Numbered from the stretch's first letter, positions 1-6,751 are shown. The stretch: DNA of 8,720 bases from Phycisphaerales bacterium (GCA_003511945.1 DOJA01000284.1:1-8720); one strand, 5' to 3'. Numbers and translations are program-made. Notes: generated by a model not told the origin, from the sequence alone.

Positions 1-24
1 GGGGTGGGGGCGGGGGCGTAAGGG
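1..24 (+). other. G-rich tract with G-quadruplex potential
   Basis: Four runs of three or more G are separated by short loops (T, C and CGTAA), which matches the usual G-quadruplex consensus on the plus strand. It sits just upstream of the nucleotidyltransferase gene. Read in frame 1, positions 1-18 would encode Gly-Val-Gly-Ala-Gly-Ala followed by TAA at 19-21. The tract could therefore be the very end of an upstream gene rather than a regulatory element. The left edge of the window prevents a decision. Confidence 0.35.
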
Positions 25-40
25 AGCACGGCGGGCGCAC

Positions 41-571
41 ATGACTTCCACGCTCTCGCATCCGGCCCGGCTGGCTCTCTCCATGATCATGGGCGACAAC
101 GATCTCCTCAACCTGGCTCGACGAGTGACCGAAATCGCAGGGCGCCCGGTGGTCGGCGGGCTCGCGGTGTTCCTGCACGGGTACGAGCGGACGACCGTGG
201 ACATCGACCTCTACACCGACGACCCCCAGGAGACGGCACGGCTGCTGTCCGAGGCCGGGCTGAAATGGAACGCGCGCCGGCGCGAGTTCGAGATCGAAGG
301 GGTCGCGGTCCACCTGGTGACCGGCGAGTCGTTCGGGGGGGCCATCGGACGCACAACGAGGATCCGCGAGGTGCGGGTGGTCGGACTCGCGGACCTCGTG
401 CGGGGGAAGATGATGGTCGGGCTGGCGAAGTTGAACCGGGCCAAGGATCTGGCGGATGTGATCGAGCTGATCCGGCGGGTCCCGCTCAGCAAGTCGTTCG
501 CGGCGAAGTTGCCACCCGACCTGCGGGGGGCGTTCAAGCAGATGGTCGACGCGGTCCGGGAGGACCGTTGA
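41..571 (+). CDS. Solo AbiEii-like nucleotidyltransferase domain protein
   Basis: This 176-residue protein has a nucleotidyltransferase-fold signature. The GG pair is at residues 39-40, H46 follows, and D54 and D56 form the DID metal-binding pair (GGLAVFLHG, then TTVDIDLY). A C-terminal segment around 116-146 has K123 and an AKDLADV stretch, like the conserved 'K...RxKDxxD' region of AbiEii-type proteins. Known AbiEii proteins are type IV toxins paired with an AbiEi antitoxin. No antitoxin gene is visible here, and the protein is short for the family. The third carboxylate of the catalytic triad is not obvious: the strand where it is expected reads VAVHLV, with H91. The start at 41 is the first ATG in frame, with a purine-rich AAGGGAG at 20-26 as a rather distant ribosome site. 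The stop lies 16 bp before the SdhB start, suggesting co-transcription. The fold is fairly sure; activity and target are unknown. Confidence 0.75.
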   Translation: MTSTLSHPARLALSMIMGDNDLLNLARRVTEIAGRPVVGGLAVFLHGYERTTVDIDLYTDDPQETARLLSEAGLKWNARRREFEIEGVAVHLVTGESFGGAIGRTTRIREVRVVGLADLVRGKMMVGLAKLNRAKDLADVIELIRRVPLSKSFAAKLPPDLRGAFKQMVDAVREDR

Positions 572-577
572 GAGGGG
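572..577 (+). promoter_or_regulatory. Ribosome binding site deciding the sdhB start
   Basis: GAGGGG lies 10 nt before the ATG at 588, a normal spacing. It would be only 1 nt before the alternative in-frame GTG at 579, which is too close to serve as its ribosome site. This favours ATG 588 as the start. Confidence 0.6.
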
Positions 578-587
578 CGTGAGTCTG

Positions 588-1412
588 ATGAGCACAGCGA
601 CGAAGCCATCAGGGCGGACGGTCCGGCGGGGCGAGCGGATCGTCCGGGTGACGATCAAGCGCCAGGACGCCCCCGGCGCAGCGGCCCGCTGGGAGCGGTT
701 CGATGTGCCCATCGAGCCGGGGGCGAACATCACCTCCGTGCTGCAGTGGATCGCCGCCAACCCGACGACGGTCGAAGGGAAGCGCTCGACGCCCGTGGTG
801 TACGACTCGGGCTGCCTGGAAGAGGTGTGCGGCTCGTGCACGATGGTGGTGAACGGGAAGGTGCGCCAGGCGTGCTCGGCGCTGATGGACGACCTTTGCC
901 CCGGCGCGGGGGACGAGGTGATCCTGGAGCCGATGACGAAGTTCCCGGTGCTGCGGGATCTGTCGGTGGACCGCTCGCGCCTGTTCTCGGCGCTCAAGCG
1001 GGTCCGGGCGTGGGTGCCGGTGGACGGGACCTACGACCTGGGCCCGGGGCCGCGGGAGAGCGCGGAGAAGCAGGAGACGCGCTATGTGCTCTCCACCTGC
1101 ATGTCGTGCGGGTGCTGCCTGGAGGCGTGCCCGCAGTACACGCTGGAGGCGGACGAGAAGAAGTGGGACTCGTCGTTCGTTGGCGCGGCGGTGCTGAGCC
1201 AGGCGCGGTACTTCAACGAGCACGAGACGGGGCGGACGCTGGAGAAGGTGCGGCTCGACGAGCTGTCGAGGCCCGGGGGGGTCTCGGACTGCGGGAACGC
1301 CCAGAACTGCGTCCGGGTGTGCCCCAAGGAGATCCCCCTGACGGAGTCGATCGGGGCGGTCGGGCGCTCGGTGACGCTGCACCGGCTGAAGCAGTTCTTT
1401 ACCGGTCGTTGA
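588..1412 (+). CDS. sdhB: Succinate dehydrogenase iron-sulfur subunit
   Basis: SdhB carries electrons from the flavoprotein SdhA through three iron-sulfur clusters to the quinone at the membrane, linking the TCA cycle to respiration. From ATG 588 the protein has 274 residues, typical for the family. The N-terminal ferredoxin domain has C76, C81, C84 and C96 (C-x4-C-x2-C-x11-C) for the [2Fe-2S] cluster. The C-terminal domain has C171, C174, C177 and C181, then C235, C241 and C245 in CGNAQNCVRVCP, supplying the [4Fe-4S] and [3Fe-4S] clusters. The CGNAQNC and KEIPLTESI stretches resemble the Bacillus-type menaquinone-linked enzymes more than the E. coli type. No sdhA or sdhC lies in the window. 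The gene directly upstream is an unrelated nucleotidyltransferase, so the usual sdhCAB order is either interrupted or the partners lie left of position 1. A fumarate reductase role cannot be excluded. Confidence 0.95.
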   Translation: MSTATKPSGRTVRRGERIVRVTIKRQDAPGAAARWERFDVPIEPGANITSVLQWIAANPTTVEGKRSTPVVYDSGCLEEVCGSCTMVVNGKVRQACSALMDDLCPGAGDEVILEPMTKFPVLRDLSVDRSRLFSALKRVRAWVPVDGTYDLGPGPRESAEKQETRYVLSTCMSCGCCLEACPQYTLEADEKKWDSSFVGAAVLSQARYFNEHETGRTLEKVRLDELSRPGGVSDCGNAQNCVRVCPKEIPLTESIGAVGRSVTLHRLKQFFTGR

Positions 1413-1496
1413 GCGACGGGCCGAAATAGGGGAGCGTCGGTGCGGGCAACCGGGGGTGGGCTGCGGGGTAGAGCACTGGACAACTGGCGGACATCG

Positions 1497-1503
1497 AAAG
1501 GGA
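1497..1503 (+). promoter_or_regulatory. Ribosome binding site deciding the DUF1573 gene start
   Basis: AAAGGGA ends 6 nt before the ATG at 1510. The reading frame stays open upstream to a GTG at 1456, but those 18 residues do not look like the start of a signal peptide, whereas the segment after ATG 1510 does. Confidence 0.7.
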
Positions 1504-1509
1504 ACGCGA

Positions 1510-2577
1510 ATGGACGGCGTGGCGAGACGAGCGGTGGGTTGGGTGGCGGCGTGGGCAGTCGTGCTGGGGGCGAGCGGGCCATTGGCTTCGCAGGTCGTGC
1601 CCCCCGAGCCGCCCCCGGATGTGCCCCCGCTGCAGCAGGTGAGCCCTGCGCTGAACCTCGGGTACCACAAGCCGGGCGAACTGGTGCAGGGGGTGATCAC
1701 GATCATGAACGCGGGCGACAAGCCGCTCACGATTGGGAAGATCACGACCAGCTGCGAATGCACGCTCGCGGATGTCAGCAAGCGGGAGTTGAAGCCGGGC
1801 GAGGCGACCGACCTGTTCGTCGGGATGAATATTCCCGGCGAGCTCGGGCAGGTTGAGCGGGGCATCCTTGTCGCGGTCGACGGCTACCGGGATCCCTTCG
1901 TGACGGCGGTCGGCGTGGAAGTAGGTTTCCCGGTGCGCCTGAACGGGGGCGGGCGGACCGCGGGTGTCACGGGGATCCGCGGGGCGTTCAAGGTGGATTC
2001 GGTGGAGGGGAAGCCGTTCCGAGTCTTCGCGGTCAACGGGGATGAGCCGCAGTTCGTGGGGTACGACCCGGCGAAGGACTCCCCTCGCACCGAGTACCAG
2101 GTGATGTACGACTGGGCGGACCGGCGGGGCGTGGAGGTTCCTCGCTGGCTGGTGGTCGAGACCGATCACCCCGGCGCGGAGATGTTCGTTGGGCGGGCGC
2201 TGGTGACCGGCGTGATGCCGCTCTCTTCTCGCGAGAGCATCAAGCCGGTGCAGGAGTATCTCCTGCTGGGCCAGGTGCAGGCGGGCAAGGCGGCGCCCGC
2301 CGCGGTGACGATCTCCGGACGCCCCTTCAAGCAGGGGCAGCAGCTCAGGGTGACCTCCCGATCACCCAATCTCAGCGTGCGGGTTGTCAAGCTCCAGAAG
2401 CCGGAGAAGGGTGGAGGCATCGAGGTGGTGATGGAGCTGGTTCCCAAGGAAGACTTCCGCGGGTTCCTGAGCGCGATCGTGGACTTCGAGATCGACGGGA
2501 TGACCTGCGGAACCGATGTCTATCTCCGCTCGATCGACCCGGTGATTCAGGAGCGGGCCGCCGGACCCCAGCGCTGA
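1510..2577 (+). CDS. Secreted DUF1573-type protein
   Basis: This 355-residue protein begins with a Sec-type signal peptide: R6-R7, a hydrophobic core around residues 8-22, and a likely cleavage after the LAS/ASQ stretch near 26-28. No lipobox cysteine is seen, so a soluble periplasmic or exported form is expected. A proline-rich linker (30-40) leads into an Ig-like DUF1573 domain at about 46-140. It shows the family pattern: an N-A-G-D turn at 67-70, 'PLTIGKITTSCECT' with C82 and C84, and 'LKPGE' at 94-98. Most relatives have CGCT at the cysteine pair; here it is CECT. The remaining 200 residues are beta-rich, with one further cysteine at C333, and I do not recognise them. DUF1573 proteins are abundant in planctomycetes and have no settled function. 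The gene starts 97 bp after sdhB and may have its own promoter, but I could not identify one. Family call is good; role unknown. Confidence 0.8.
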   Translation: MDGVARRAVGWVAAWAVVLGASGPLASQVVPPEPPPDVPPLQQVSPALNLGYHKPGELVQGVITIMNAGDKPLTIGKITTSCECTLADVSKRELKPGEATDLFVGMNIPGELGQVERGILVAVDGYRDPFVTAVGVEVGFPVRLNGGGRTAGVTGIRGAFKVDSVEGKPFRVFAVNGDEPQFVGYDPAKDSPRTEYQVMYDWADRRGVEVPRWLVVETDHPGAEMFVGRALVTGVMPLSSRESIKPVQEYLLLGQVQAGKAAPAAVTISGRPFKQGQQLRVTSRSPNLSVRVVKLQKPEKGGGIEVVMELVPKEDFRGFLSAIVDFEIDGMTCGTDVYLRSIDPVIQERAAGPQR

Positions 2578-2716
2578 GAGGCGTTGCCCGGGGCGGGGGC
2601 GAGCCGTCGTCGCACTTGCTTGGCTAGGATGCCGTCTTGTGAGGAACCGGGCCGCGGGGCGTGCGTCCACCCCTGCGGGCGTTCCGGGCAACGGTGGCGA
2701 GACTCCCGGGCGAATC

Positions 2717-2722
2717 GAGGAG
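2717..2722 (+). promoter_or_regulatory. Ribosome binding site of the LEPR-cyclophilin gene
   Basis: GAGGAG lies 12 nt before the ATG at 2735. The spacing is on the long side, but the sequence is the best match in the 157-bp gap after the DUF1573 gene. I saw no convincing -35/-10 promoter or terminator in that gap. Confidence 0.55.
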
Positions 2723-2734
2723 ACGGTCTGACTC

Positions 2735-5700
2735 ATGGCGAGCAACAGCGATCGGTCGACGCGAGCCGGAGCGAGCGCACTCGGAACGACTCCCCGCTTC
2801 GAGCCCCTCGAGCCCCGGCTCCTGCTCAGCGGCGTGCTCCCGACCATCACGCTGATCGAGGCCGATAACCGCGGGCTGGTGGTCATGACGGCCAGTCGCG
2901 ACCTGGACGCGTCCACCGTCAACGCGAACTCGGTCCGCGTCCTCACCGCCGGCTCCGACGGGCTCCTGGGCACCGCCGACGATGCGCTGGTCAACCGCCA
3001 GGTGTCCTACGAGAGCGCGACCCGGCGGATCCGCGTCGCCGGGCAGGTGGCGGCCGACACGCGGTTCCGCGTCGTGCTCGACGCCTCGGTGATCCGCGGG
3101 ACGAACGGGTGCTTCCTCGACGGGGAGTTCAACGGCTCGTCGGCCGCCAGCGGCGACGGGACCGAGGGCGGGAACCTGGAGTTCTTCACCCGGCGAGCGA
3201 CCACCGACATCGCGCGGTTCACCACCACACAGGGCACGATCGATGTCGAACTGTTCACGCGCGACACGCCGCTGACGGTGCAGAACTTCCTGAACTACGC
3301 CAACCGGGGCGACTGGGACACCACCTTCTTCCACCGCGGGGCGCGCACCGGCGCCGGGCAAGGACCGGCGGACTTTGTGGTTCAGGGCGGCGGGTTCAGC
3401 TTCGCTTCGGCGTCGTTCCCGCCCGTGCGCCAGGACCCGGCGGTGCGGAACGAGCCGGTCTTCTCCAATGTCCGCGGCACGATCGCCATGGCCAAGCTGG
3501 GGAACAACCCCAACTCCGCCACCAACCAGTGGTTCTTCAATGTCTCGGACAACAGCCAGAACCTGGACAACCAGAACGGCGGGTTCACCGCGTTCGGGGA
3601 GATTACCTCGAGCGCCGGGCTCAGCGTGATGGACGCCATCGCGGCGCTGCAGCGGTTCAACGCCTCCTCGCAGAACAGCGCGTTCAACGAGGTCCCGGTG
3701 CAGAACCTCCAGGCGGCGACCGCGCGAGGAACGCTGATCGCCTCCGACCTTGCCCAGGTCACGCGCGTCTCGCTGCTGGTCGACATCACCGGGGAGCCGA
3801 CGGGCCAACTGCCCCTCGAAGGGTCGGTGCTCATCGCCAATCCCAACGGCCCGGCGTCGGTGCGCGTCTTTGACCTCGACGGCGCCGGGCTGCCCGACGC
3901 GGCCCAGTTCATCAGCGTCGCCTTCGGGCCCAACGACCAGGTCTCGCAGATCCGGCTGCTCCCGTCGTTCCCCAGCGCCCGCGTCGGGCTGCTCGTGAGC
4001 GGCTCCTCGGGCGTCGGCCAGATCATCGACCAGCGCACGAGCGCGAGGGGCGATGTCGCCTTCATCGTCACCAACGCGGGCGTCTCGTCCGTGCGGATGA
4101 ACCACGCCATCTCCGGCTACGACCTCAACGGGTTCGTCCTGCCCGGGCTCACCCTGCCCGTCGATATCGACGGGGACGGGCTCTTCAACGACCCGGTGGC
4201 GCTCTACGCCCCCACCGGCGTGCTGGGCACGCTCGACGCGAGGGGCGGGCTGACGGGCGATGTCGTCTCCCCCGGCGGGATCCGCACCGTCCGCGCGGGG
4301 GGGCTGGTTTCCGATGCGAACTTCGTCTCCGATCAGTCCGGCGCCGCGGTTGCTGCGGCCACCTACCAGTTCGTGCGGGTCGCCGACTCGGGCATCGACT
4401 CCGCGGCCCCGATCACCTCGCTCCGCGCGATCGATTGGCGACGCGTCGAGGGAGGGACGCAGGCCGTCCGCGCACCGTCCCTCACGACCCTCTCGATCAC
4501 GGGCGACTCGAGGAACGGGGTCGCGGGCGACTTCGACGCCGCCCTCGACCTCTTCGCGCCCCAGGCCGCCCTGCCCGCGCTGACCTCGGCGTCCATCGCT
4601 GGGGGCGTCAGCCGCTCGGCGTGGGAGATCGCGGGGAACCTGAACTCGCTGCGGATCAACGGGCCGGTTTCGCAGTGGACCGCCGACATCACCGGGAACA
4701 TCGGCCCTGTCACGCTCGGGACGGTTGTCGCGTCCAGCATCCGCGCCTCCGGCGACATCGGGCCGATCCGCGCGGTCGCGTGGGACGCCGGCGCCATCAC
4801 CGGGCGCTCCACCAGCCAGATCTCGATCACCGGCGACCGGCGCGCGGGCATCCGGGGCGACTTCGGCGCCGACGCCACCTTCAACAACCCCGGCACGCGC
4901 ACCCGATCCATCGGCGCCTTCAGCGTGGCCGGCGACTTCATCGGCGGGGTGTTCCGGCTCACGGGGTCCGTCAACTCCTTCACGGTCGCGGGAACCACCC
5001 GGAACCTCGACCTCGAGCACCAGGGAGGCGATGTCCGCGCGGTCTCGCTGCGGGAAGTGAACGATTCCTCCTTCGCGGTCTTCAGCGGCACGCTGGCCCA
5101 GCTCACCGCCACCCGCTGGACCGGCGGCGCCGTCCGCGCCCTCACCCTCAACGCGCTCACGATGACCGGCGACGCCCGTAACGCCGTCCCGGGTGACTTC
5201 ATCGCCGAGTTCGAGAACGGCACGCTCGGCTCCTTCACCCTCGCCAACCGGGGCTCCCTCAGCGGGGCGTTCTCCGTCGGGATGCGGGCGCAGTCGATCT
5301 CCGTCGATGGCGAGGTCCGCGGCTCGTCCATCCTCATGGCCGCTCAGTCGAACACCGGAGTACCCGTGCTGCGGACGCTCCGCGTGAACGGCGGGTTCGT
5401 GAACAGCGAGTTCCGCTCGGACTTCCCGGTCGACTCCCTCTCCTTCGGATCGATGTTCGGCTCGGGCGTCTACATCGGCGCGCCGAACCTCGTCGGGCTG
5501 CCCGACCCGGGCGCGCAGGTCTCGACGGAGGGCGTCCTCGGGCGGATCGAGGTCCGCGGCGTGGGCGAGAGCGGGTTCGGGTTCGAGGGCTCGGTGATCG
5601 TCGCGGGCCTGCTCCGCTCGGCGAGCATCAACGAGCCGCGGACCGACAACTTCGGCCAGGTCTTCGGCCTCGCCGGGCGGGAACTCGGCGCGGTGGCTTC

Positions 5701-5803
5701 GAGAATCGACGGACGCACCGTGACCGTGAACGGCAACAGCGCATCGACGGCCTTCGGGGACTACCAGGTCCGTGTGAACCTCCAGCCGCCCGCGGGCTCG
5801 TGA
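2735..5803 (+). CDS. LEPR-XLL protein with cyclophilin-type PPIase domain and repeated C-terminal modules
   Basis: This is a 1022-residue planctomycete surface or secreted protein. Residues 22-33 carry the LEPR-XLL export-associated motif (FEPLEPRLLLSG) in place of a classical signal peptide. Residues about 35-153 look like a bacterial Ig-like (Big_5-type) domain. Residues about 157-305 form a cyclophilin-type peptidyl-prolyl isomerase. Its recognisable positions are FFHR (H200, R201, the latter matching catalytic R55 of human CypA), FVVQGG (F214, Q217), IAMAK (250-254), NQWFFNV (Q265, F267) and AFGEI. The tryptophan that binds cyclosporin in CypA is absent, as in many bacterial forms. A DIDGDG loop (477-482) could bind calcium. 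Residues about 568-905 hold three similar modules with 'TGD-R-GDF' cores, probably beta-helical. The C-terminus has no dockerin or recognisable sorting signal. It likely acts outside the cell or at its surface. Domain calls are firm; isomerase activity and client are untested. Confidence 0.88.
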   Translation: MASNSDRSTRAGASALGTTPRFEPLEPRLLLSGVLPTITLIEADNRGLVVMTASRDLDASTVNANSVRVLTAGSDGLLGTADDALVNRQVSYESATRRIRVAGQVAADTRFRVVLDASVIRGTNGCFLDGEFNGSSAASGDGTEGGNLEFFTRRATTDIARFTTTQGTIDVELFTRDTPLTVQNFLNYANRGDWDTTFFHRGARTGAGQGPADFVVQGGGFSFASASFPPVRQDPAVRNEPVFSNVRGTIAMAKLGNNPNSATNQWFFNVSDNSQNLDNQNGGFTAFGEITSSAGLSVMDAIAALQRFNASSQNSAFNEVPVQNLQAATARGTLIASDLAQVTRVSLLVDITGEPTGQLPLEGSVLIANPNGPASVRVFDLDGAGLPDAAQFISVAFGPNDQVSQIRLLPSFPSARVGLLVSGSSGVGQIIDQRTSARGDVAFIVTNAGVSSVRMNHAISGYDLNGFVLPGLTLPVDIDGDGLFNDPVALYAPTGVLGTLDARGGLTGDVVSPGGIRTVRAGGLVSDANFVSDQSGAAVAAATYQFVRVADSGIDSAAPITSLRAIDWRRVEGGTQAVRAPSLTTLSITGDSRNGVAGDFDAALDLFAPQAALPALTSASIAGGVSRSAWEIAGNLNSLRINGPVSQWTADITGNIGPVTLGTVVASSIRASGDIGPIRAVAWDAGAITGRSTSQISITGDRRAGIRGDFGADATFNNPGTRTRSIGAFSVAGDFIGGVFRLTGSVNSFTVAGTTRNLDLEHQGGDVRAVSLREVNDSSFAVFSGTLAQLTATRWTGGAVRALTLNALTMTGDARNAVPGDFIAEFENGTLGSFTLANRGSLSGAFSVGMRAQSISVDGEVRGSSILMAAQSNTGVPVLRTLRVNGGFVNSEFRSDFPVDSLSFGSMFGSGVYIGAPNLVGLPDPGAQVSTEGVLGRIEVRGVGESGFGFEGSVIVAGLLRSASINEPRTDNFGQVFGLAGRELGAVASRIDGRTVTVNGNSASTAFGDYQVRVNLQPPAGS
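4436..5450 (+). repeat. Three-copy protein module repeat (about 112 residues each)
   Basis: Three consecutive modules start at W568 (nt 4436), W683 (nt 4781) and W795 (nt 5117), giving periods of 345 and 336 bp. Each has a tryptophan, then after about 20 residues a core of the form [IM]TGD-x-R-x2-[VI]-x-GDF (588-600, 698-710, 810-822). Next come a 'S-[IF]-x2-[AG]-G' strand and a '[NQ]S-[LFI]-x-[VI]-x-G' strand. The third copy's end is approximate. Similarity is clear at protein level and weaker at DNA level, so the duplication is old. Confidence 0.7.
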
Positions 5804-5818
5804 CGCGGAGGGGCGGCG

Positions 5819-6679
5819 TCAGGGCTGAAGTTCCGGCGGCACCCCGGCCGGGAACATGGCGCCGATCAGGGACCGGATGCGCTCGATGCGGTTGCCCGGG
5901 TCGGGGTGGGTGCTGAGGAACTCTGGGGCGCCCGCGCCGCCGCCCGCTTCGCTGAGGATCTCCATGACGCGGACCTGCGCCCGGGGGTCGTAGCCGGCGC
6001 GGGCCATGAGCTTCACGCCCCACTCGTCGGACTCGAGTTCGTCGTCGCGCCCGTACTTCATGTTGATCACCGACCCGACGGCCTGGGCGATCATGGCGGC
6101 GGTCAGCCCGGCGCTGGGGTTCTCGGCGTCCGAGGCGCCGACCGCGATCGCACCGACCAGCCCCTGCGTGAGCCGCGCCTTGGCCATGTGCTGCGCGGAG
6201 TGGCGCTCGACGACATGGCCGATCTCGTGGCCCAGCACGCCCGCGAGCTGACCCTCGGTCTCCAGACGCGAGAAGAGGGCGCTCGTGATGAAAATCTGCC
6301 CGCCCGGGAGCGCGAAGGCGTTGACCACCTTGTCGTCGGCGAGCAGGTGGAACTCGAAGGGATAGGGCAGCGTGGCGCCCTCGAACCCGCGCTCAAGGAG
6401 GCGGCGCCCGACGCGATCGACGAGGTCCTGGGCCGCCGGGTCGGGGAGCTCTCCGCCGAACTGTCGCGCCATCTCCGGCGCGGACTGCAGCCCGAGCGCG
6501 ATCTCCTGATCGACCGACAGGGCGACATGCTGGGACTGCCCTGTGATCGGGTTCGTGGAGCGCGAGAAGAAGTACCCCATCAGCGCGACGACCGCGATGA
6601 GGAAGCCGACGAAGCTGCGGGCGCCGGGGAGACGCCCATGGGGGCGGAGCCCGGCGGGGGATCGGCGGGAGAGGGCCAT
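5819..6679 (-). CDS. Membrane-anchored M48 family zinc metalloprotease
   Basis: This 286-residue protein has the M48 zinc site. HEIGH at 151-155 supplies two histidine ligands and the catalytic glutamate. E214 in the DELESDEWG stretch is the likely third ligand (E-x2-[AS]-D family pattern). Family features nearby include 'NAFALPGGQIFI' (120-131) before the active site and 'STHPDPGNRI' (256-265) near the C-terminus. One hydrophobic segment at about 22-38 follows a basic N-terminus, so the protease is probably anchored in the inner membrane with its catalytic domain outside the cytoplasm. It resembles the BepA/Oma1/LoiP group, which degrade misfolded envelope proteins, rather than the multi-spanning HtpX. 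It lacks the TPR domain of BepA. The ATG at 6679 has no clear Shine-Dalgarno sequence. It converges on the LEPR-cyclophilin gene with 15 bp between stops. Family confident; substrate unknown. Confidence 0.92.
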   Translation of the reverse strand: MALSRRSPAGLRPHGRLPGARSFVGFLIAVVALMGYFFSRSTNPITGQSQHVALSVDQEIALGLQSAPEMARQFGGELPDPAAQDLVDRVGRRLLERGFEGATLPYPFEFHLLADDKVVNAFALPGGQIFITSALFSRLETEGQLAGVLGHEIGHVVERHSAQHMAKARLTQGLVGAIAVGASDAENPSAGLTAAMIAQAVGSVINMKYGRDDELESDEWGVKLMARAGYDPRAQVRVMEILSEAGGGAGAPEFLSTHPDPGNRIERIRSLIGAMFPAGVPPELQP

Positions 6680-6688
6680 GGGCGGCTA

Positions 6689-6718
6689 TGTTGCGCTCTG
6701 GGCCGCTCGTGAGCAACA
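6689..6718. promoter_or_regulatory. Inverted repeat upstream of the M48 protease gene
   Basis: TGTTGC (6689-6694) and GCAACA (6713-6718) are perfect 6-bp arms around an 18-nt spacer, beginning 10 nt before the protease start codon. This is where an operator would sit. A second overlapping hairpin, CTCGTG (6706-6711) with CACGAA (6717-6722), has no T-tract. Either could occur by chance in GC-rich DNA. Confidence 0.25.
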
Positions 6719-6751
6719 CGAAGGCCGGGGCGGGGCAGGCCGGGCGGTCAG

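Noticed and set aside
1..21. Possible end of an upstream coding region (six codons then TAA at 19-21)
   Set aside because: Six codons cannot be told from chance, and there is no sequence to the left to confirm it.
1402..1420. Hairpin overlapping the sdhB stop codon (CCGGTCG/CGACGGG)
   Set aside because: The stem has a mismatch and no T-tract follows, so I do not call it a terminator.
1461..1500. tRNA-like string (GGGGTAGAGCACTGGACAAC) before the DUF1573 gene
   Set aside because: It resembles a D-arm only; there is no anticodon stem, T-arm or acceptor stem to complete a tRNA.
1456..1509. GTG at 1456 as the start of the DUF1573 gene
   Set aside because: The extra 18 residues would push the signal peptide inward, and a good ribosome site lies 6 nt before ATG 1510.
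609..1865. A 418-residue minus-strand open frame opposite sdhB and the DUF1573 gene
   Set aside because: It overlaps two well-supported genes and its translation is Arg/Pro/His-rich with no domain.
2578..2734. Promoter search in the gap before the LEPR gene (TAGGAT at 2625-2630)
   Set aside because: No matching -35 lies at 16-18 bp upstream, and planctomycete promoter rules are too uncertain to call it.
2624..5020. A 798-residue minus-strand open frame opposite the LEPR-cyclophilin gene
   Set aside because: It is low-complexity (Arg, Gly, Asp, Pro, Val) with no recognisable domain, as expected antisense to a GC-rich gene. The plus strand has clear domains across the same stretch.
5906..6712. 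A 268-residue plus-strand open frame opposite the M48 gene
   Set aside because: It is a shadow of the metalloprotease gene, whose zinc site and family motifs are unmistakable.
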